From Conexibacteraceae bacterium (GTDB lineage: Bacteria > Actinomycetota > Thermoleophilia > Solirubrobacterales > Solirubrobacteraceae), in contig WQWK01000067.1 of the NCBI GenBank assembly GCA_009785395.1, positions 1 to 8,978 on the forward strand: a stretch of DNA of 8,978 nt, in the 5' to 3' direction. The notes under the pieces are model-generated. The model worked only from the letters and a program-made list of their open reading frames with translations. It was not told the origin of the DNA and did no database searches. Both the position numbers and the translations under genes were made by a program. This document shows positions 6,313-8,978 of the stretch, in pieces; the first letter of the stretch is position 1, and every line of letters starts with the position of its first letter.

Positions 6313-8744
6313 TCGGGCTTCTCCTCCTTCACCCGAACCTCGCAATGAAGCTCACGGGTGTGGTCTACAAGTCTGGTTTCACCGGTCAGCTCGACCGCAG
6401 CGATCAGCCGGAGATCGTCGCTGGAGGCGCCGAAGCTTAGCTGCAGGGCTCCCGGTTCAACGATCTTAGAACCGTCGCGGCCGCTGAACGCGCTGACCTC
6501 CGCCGGCACGGTGAATGTGAGGGTCGCGCTCTCCCCGGCCTCGAGCGCCACGCGCGTGTAACCGATCAGCCGGTTCACGGGCCGCGCAACCGAGGCGACA
6601 GGGTCGCGCAGGTACAGCTGGATCACGTCAACACCGGCCCGCTGGCCGGTGTTTCGTACCGTGAGGCCGACGGTCAGCGACCCGGCCGTGGTGGTCGTGG
6701 CCGCCGGTGTGACCTCCGCCGCCGGCATCTCGGCCGCGACCGACTCGGCAGCCTCGCCCTCGACCGTCAGCGCGCCCCATTCGAAGCTCGTGTAGGAGAG
6801 GCCGTGGCCGAACGCGTAGCACGGCGTCGGATCGAGGTTGGAGGTGCCGCTGCGCTGCGCGAGCGGCGACCCGAGGTAGGTGTGGGGCTGTGCGTCGGGC
6901 GTGGCCGGCACGCTGACCGGCAGGCGCCCCGAGGGCTCGACGCGGCCGCTGAGGACGCCGGCGATCGCGCTCGCGCCCTCCTCGCCCGGGAAGAACGAGG
7001 CGATGATCGCCGCCGCCCGCGCTGGCGCCGTGCCGAGCGCGTATGGCCGTCCTTCGACGAGCACCGCGACCACGGGCGTCCCGGTGTCGAGCAGCCCCTC
7101 GAGCAGGTCCTGCTGGCGTCCCGGCAGGCGCATGGACGCCGCGTCGCAGCCCTCGCCGGAGGTTCCGCGCCCGAACAGGCCGGAGCGATCGCCGAGCAGC
7201 GCGATCACGAGGTCGGCCTCGCTGGCCGCGGCGACGGCCGGCGCGATCCCGGCGATGTCGTCGCCGTCGATCGTGGCGCCAAGCGTGTAGGTGATCTCAG
7301 CCAGCGGGAACTCGGCGAGGATGCCGTCGAGCACGGTCGGGATCTCGATGCCCATCGGCACGTCTGGGTGCAGCCCGCCGACATGGCTGGGGAACGAGTA
7401 GCAGCCCAGCATCGTGATGCTGTCGTCGGCCGTCGGCCCCACAACCAGGATCCGCTTGCCCGCGGTGTCCTCGAGCGGCAGCGTCCGGTCGTTCTTGAGC
7501 AGGACCACGGCCTCTTCGGCGACGCGTCGTGCGAGCGCGCGATCCGCCTTGGTGTCAAGCGTCAGCCTTCCGCGCACGGCCTCGGCGTCGTCGAGGTCGG
7601 CCTCGCTGAAGCCCTCGGGCAGCGGATCCCAGTCGGCATCCAGCAGGCCGAGTTCCAGCTTCTGCAGCAGCACGCGCCGCACGGCGGTGTCGATCACGTC
7701 GGTGTCGATCTGGCCGGCCTGCACCGCGGCCGCGAGCGGCCCGCCGTAGGCGCTGACGGTCGGCAGCTCGACGTCGACACCGGCGGACAGTGCCGCCACC
7801 GCCGCCTCAGCGTCGTCGGCGGCGATCCCGTTCAGGGTGCGCAGGAAGGTGACGCCGAAGTAGTCGGAGACGACCGTGCCCTGAAAGCCCCAGGTGTCCC
7901 GCAGCAGGCCCGTGAGCAGCGCGCGGTCGGCGTGCGCTGGGATCCCGTCGACCTCGACGTAGGCCGCCATCACGCTGCGCACGCCGGACTCGCGCAAGGC
8001 CATCTCGAACGGCAGTCCCAGCACGTCCGCGAACTCGCGCGGCCCGATCGAGACCGGCGCGAGGTTGCGCCCCGCCCGCGATGCGGAGTAGCCGATGAAG
8101 TGCTTGAGCGTGGCGATGATCCCGGTGCTCTCGAGCCCGCGGATGTAGGCGCTGGCGACCGTGCCGACCAGGTAGGGGTCCTCGCCGATCGTCTCCTCGA
8201 CGCGGCCCCAGCGGGGATCGCGGACGACGTCGAGCACCGGCGCGAGGCCCTGGTGCACGCCGACCGAGCGCATGCTCGCGCCGATCCGCGTCGCCATCTC
8301 CCCAATCAGCGCCGGGTCGAAGGTCGCTCCCCATGAAAGCGGCACCGGGTAGGCGGTCGCACCCCAGGCGGTGAACCCGGCCAGACACTCCTCGTGCGCC
8401 AGCGCTGGAATCCCGAGGCGGCCGGCCTCGACGATGCGGCGCTGAGCACGCACGAGCGAGACCACGCCGACGGCCGGATCGACCGGTGCGGAGCCGAACG
8501 GCCGCGTGAGCTGGCCGAGGCCGTCGCGGATCACCGCGTCGAAGTCGACGCCGCCCGTCAGCTCGTGCTGAAAGGGGGCAACGTCGCCCCCGACCGGCGA
8601 GGCGCCGACCCACACCCCGTAGAGCTGGGCGAGCTTCTCGGGCAGAGTCATCGCCGCGATCAGCGCATCGACGCGCGCCTGCGCCGTGAGTGCGGTGTCG
8701 TGCCACGGCGCCAGGGCGCCGTGCGGTACCGGATCAGCTGACAT
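6300..8744 (-). CDS. Glycoside hydrolase family 3 beta-glycosidase (beta-xylosidase/beta-glucosidase type)
   Basis: Retaining exo-acting GH3 enzyme releasing terminal non-reducing beta-linked sugars. At 814 aa from the ATG at 8742-8744, it has an N-terminal TIM barrel (to about 365) with RDPRWGRVEETIGEDPYL (about 175-192) and KHF (214-216), and the nucleophile region VVSDYFGV with D294 as expected nucleophile. The alpha/beta sandwich contains SGEGCDAASMRLPG, where E531 is the candidate acid/base. A PSGRLPVSVP segment (about 604-613), FGHGLSYTSFEW, and a fibronectin-III-like C-terminal domain (about 688-770) follow. An Ala/Glu/Thr-rich stretch (about 662-687) enters that domain. No signal peptide is seen, so the enzyme should act on imported oligosaccharides. 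The ATG overlaps the permease stop as TGATG; GTG at 8745-8747 is an alternative start. The resemblance to BxlA-like enzymes beside CUT1 permeases suggests xylo-oligosaccharides, but glucosides cannot be excluded. Confidence 0.95.
6630..6653. repeat. Perfect 10-bp inverted repeat, 4-nt loop, inside the GH3 gene
   Basis: Positions 6630-6639 (AACACCGGCC) and 6644-6653 (GGCCGGTGTT) are exact reverse complements around loop CGCT. The hairpin falls in the codons for the RNTGQRAGVDV segment of the fibronectin-III-like domain, a conserved part of the family, so it may be a coding by-product. Its 12-base core GGCCCGCTGGCC also forms the core of the hairpin at 108-133, there on the minus strand. Confidence 0.6.
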
Positions 8745-8978
8745 CACTTACCACCGACGCCCATCAGGCCCTGGATCAGGGCACGGCGGGCAAATAGATA
8801 GACGAGCAGGATCGGGATGATCGAGAGCACGACGGCGGCGCAGATCGCCGGTGCGTCGACCGAGTTGGCCGTGTTGAAGTCGAACAGGCCGAGCGTGAAC
8901 ACCTTCACGCTGTCGGACTGGGTCAGGATCAGGGGGAAGAGGAAGCCGTTCCAGGCCTGCAGCGCCGAGAAGATGATC
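8744..8978 (-). CDS. CUT1 carbohydrate ABC transporter permease, C-terminal part (cut by window edge)
   Basis: The last 77 codons of an inner-membrane permease are present, read from the right edge; the frame has no start in the window. The translation begins IIFSALQAWNGFLFPLIL and ends ALIQGLMGVGGK. The AWNGFLFPLIL stretch, a Thr/Asp-containing loop and a final hydrophobic segment (about APAICAAVVLSIIPILLVYL) followed by a short basic tail are typical of MalG-like permeases of the CUT1 family, which form the channel with a MalF-like partner. The conserved EAA loop that contacts the ATPase lies outside the window. The stop TGA (8744-8746) overlaps the GH3 ATG by one base. The partner permease and solute-binding protein are expected further right, outside the window. 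Confidence 0.9.
   Translation of the reverse strand, partial: IIFSALQAWNGFLFPLILTQSDSVKVFTLGLFDFNTANSVDAPAICAAVVLSIIPILLVYLFARRALIQGLMGVGGK

Noticed and set aside
6804..8336. Long plus-strand open frame (510 codons) opposite the GH3 gene
   Set aside because: It is the antisense of a clear GH3 domain, its translation is Arg/Gly/Ala/His-rich with no recognisable motif, and long spurious frames are expected in high-GC DNA.

Overview
This is a GC-rich, densely packed bacterial chromosome segment, most likely from a member of the Actinomycetota. The main reasons are the minus-strand order dnaX, ebfC, recR, lysC, asd, which resembles the dnaX/recR/ask/asd neighbourhood of mycobacteria and relatives but is more compact, and the use of GTG and TTG starts. 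A deep-branching class such as Thermoleophilia would fit, but the genus cannot be fixed from this window.

Layout, left to right. Positions 1-4388 hold a minus-strand block read from right to left. dnaX (DNA polymerase III tau/gamma subunit, GTG start) overlaps ebfC (nucleoid-associated YbaB/EbfC protein) by one base as TGATG. recR (recombination mediator, TTG start) follows after 42 bp. A 138-bp spacer with an unusual repeat structure comes next. lysC (aspartokinase) then overlaps asd (aspartate-semialdehyde dehydrogenase, cut by the window edge) by four bases as GTGA. The block joins replication and repair functions to the first two steps of the aspartate-family amino acid and diaminopimelate pathway.

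Positions 4389-4479 are a short divergent spacer with an AT-rich centre and an imperfect dyad. From it a single plus-strand gene is read, a polysaccharide-deacetylase (NodB-fold) protein with no visible export signal. Its end overlaps tail-to-tail by 12 bp with the last gene of the next cluster.

Positions 5125-8978 hold a minus-strand carbohydrate uptake and degradation operon, again read right to left: the C-terminal part of a CUT1 sugar ABC permease (cut by the window edge), a cytoplasmic GH3 glycoside hydrolase (beta-xylosidase/beta-glucosidase type), and a MalK/MsiK/UgpC-type ATPase. All three genes overlap at their junctions, so they are probably co-transcribed and translationally coupled. 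The inferred job is import of a plant-derived beta-linked oligosaccharide and its hydrolysis inside the cell. The arrangement recalls streptomycete bxl operons with an MsiK-like ATPase attached.

Most of the window is ordinary. The item most worth a second look is the recR-lysC spacer. It holds a perfect 19-bp inverted repeat of much lower GC than its surroundings, placed between two identical 20-bp copies of the recR 3' end, with part of that end also present in inverted orientation. Smaller curiosities are a 24-bp tandem repeat that forms the C-terminal tail of the ATPase and contains the convergent gene's stop codon, a likely internal start in lysC, and two perfect hairpins inside coding sequence that share a 12-base core. 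No complete new biological system is visible.
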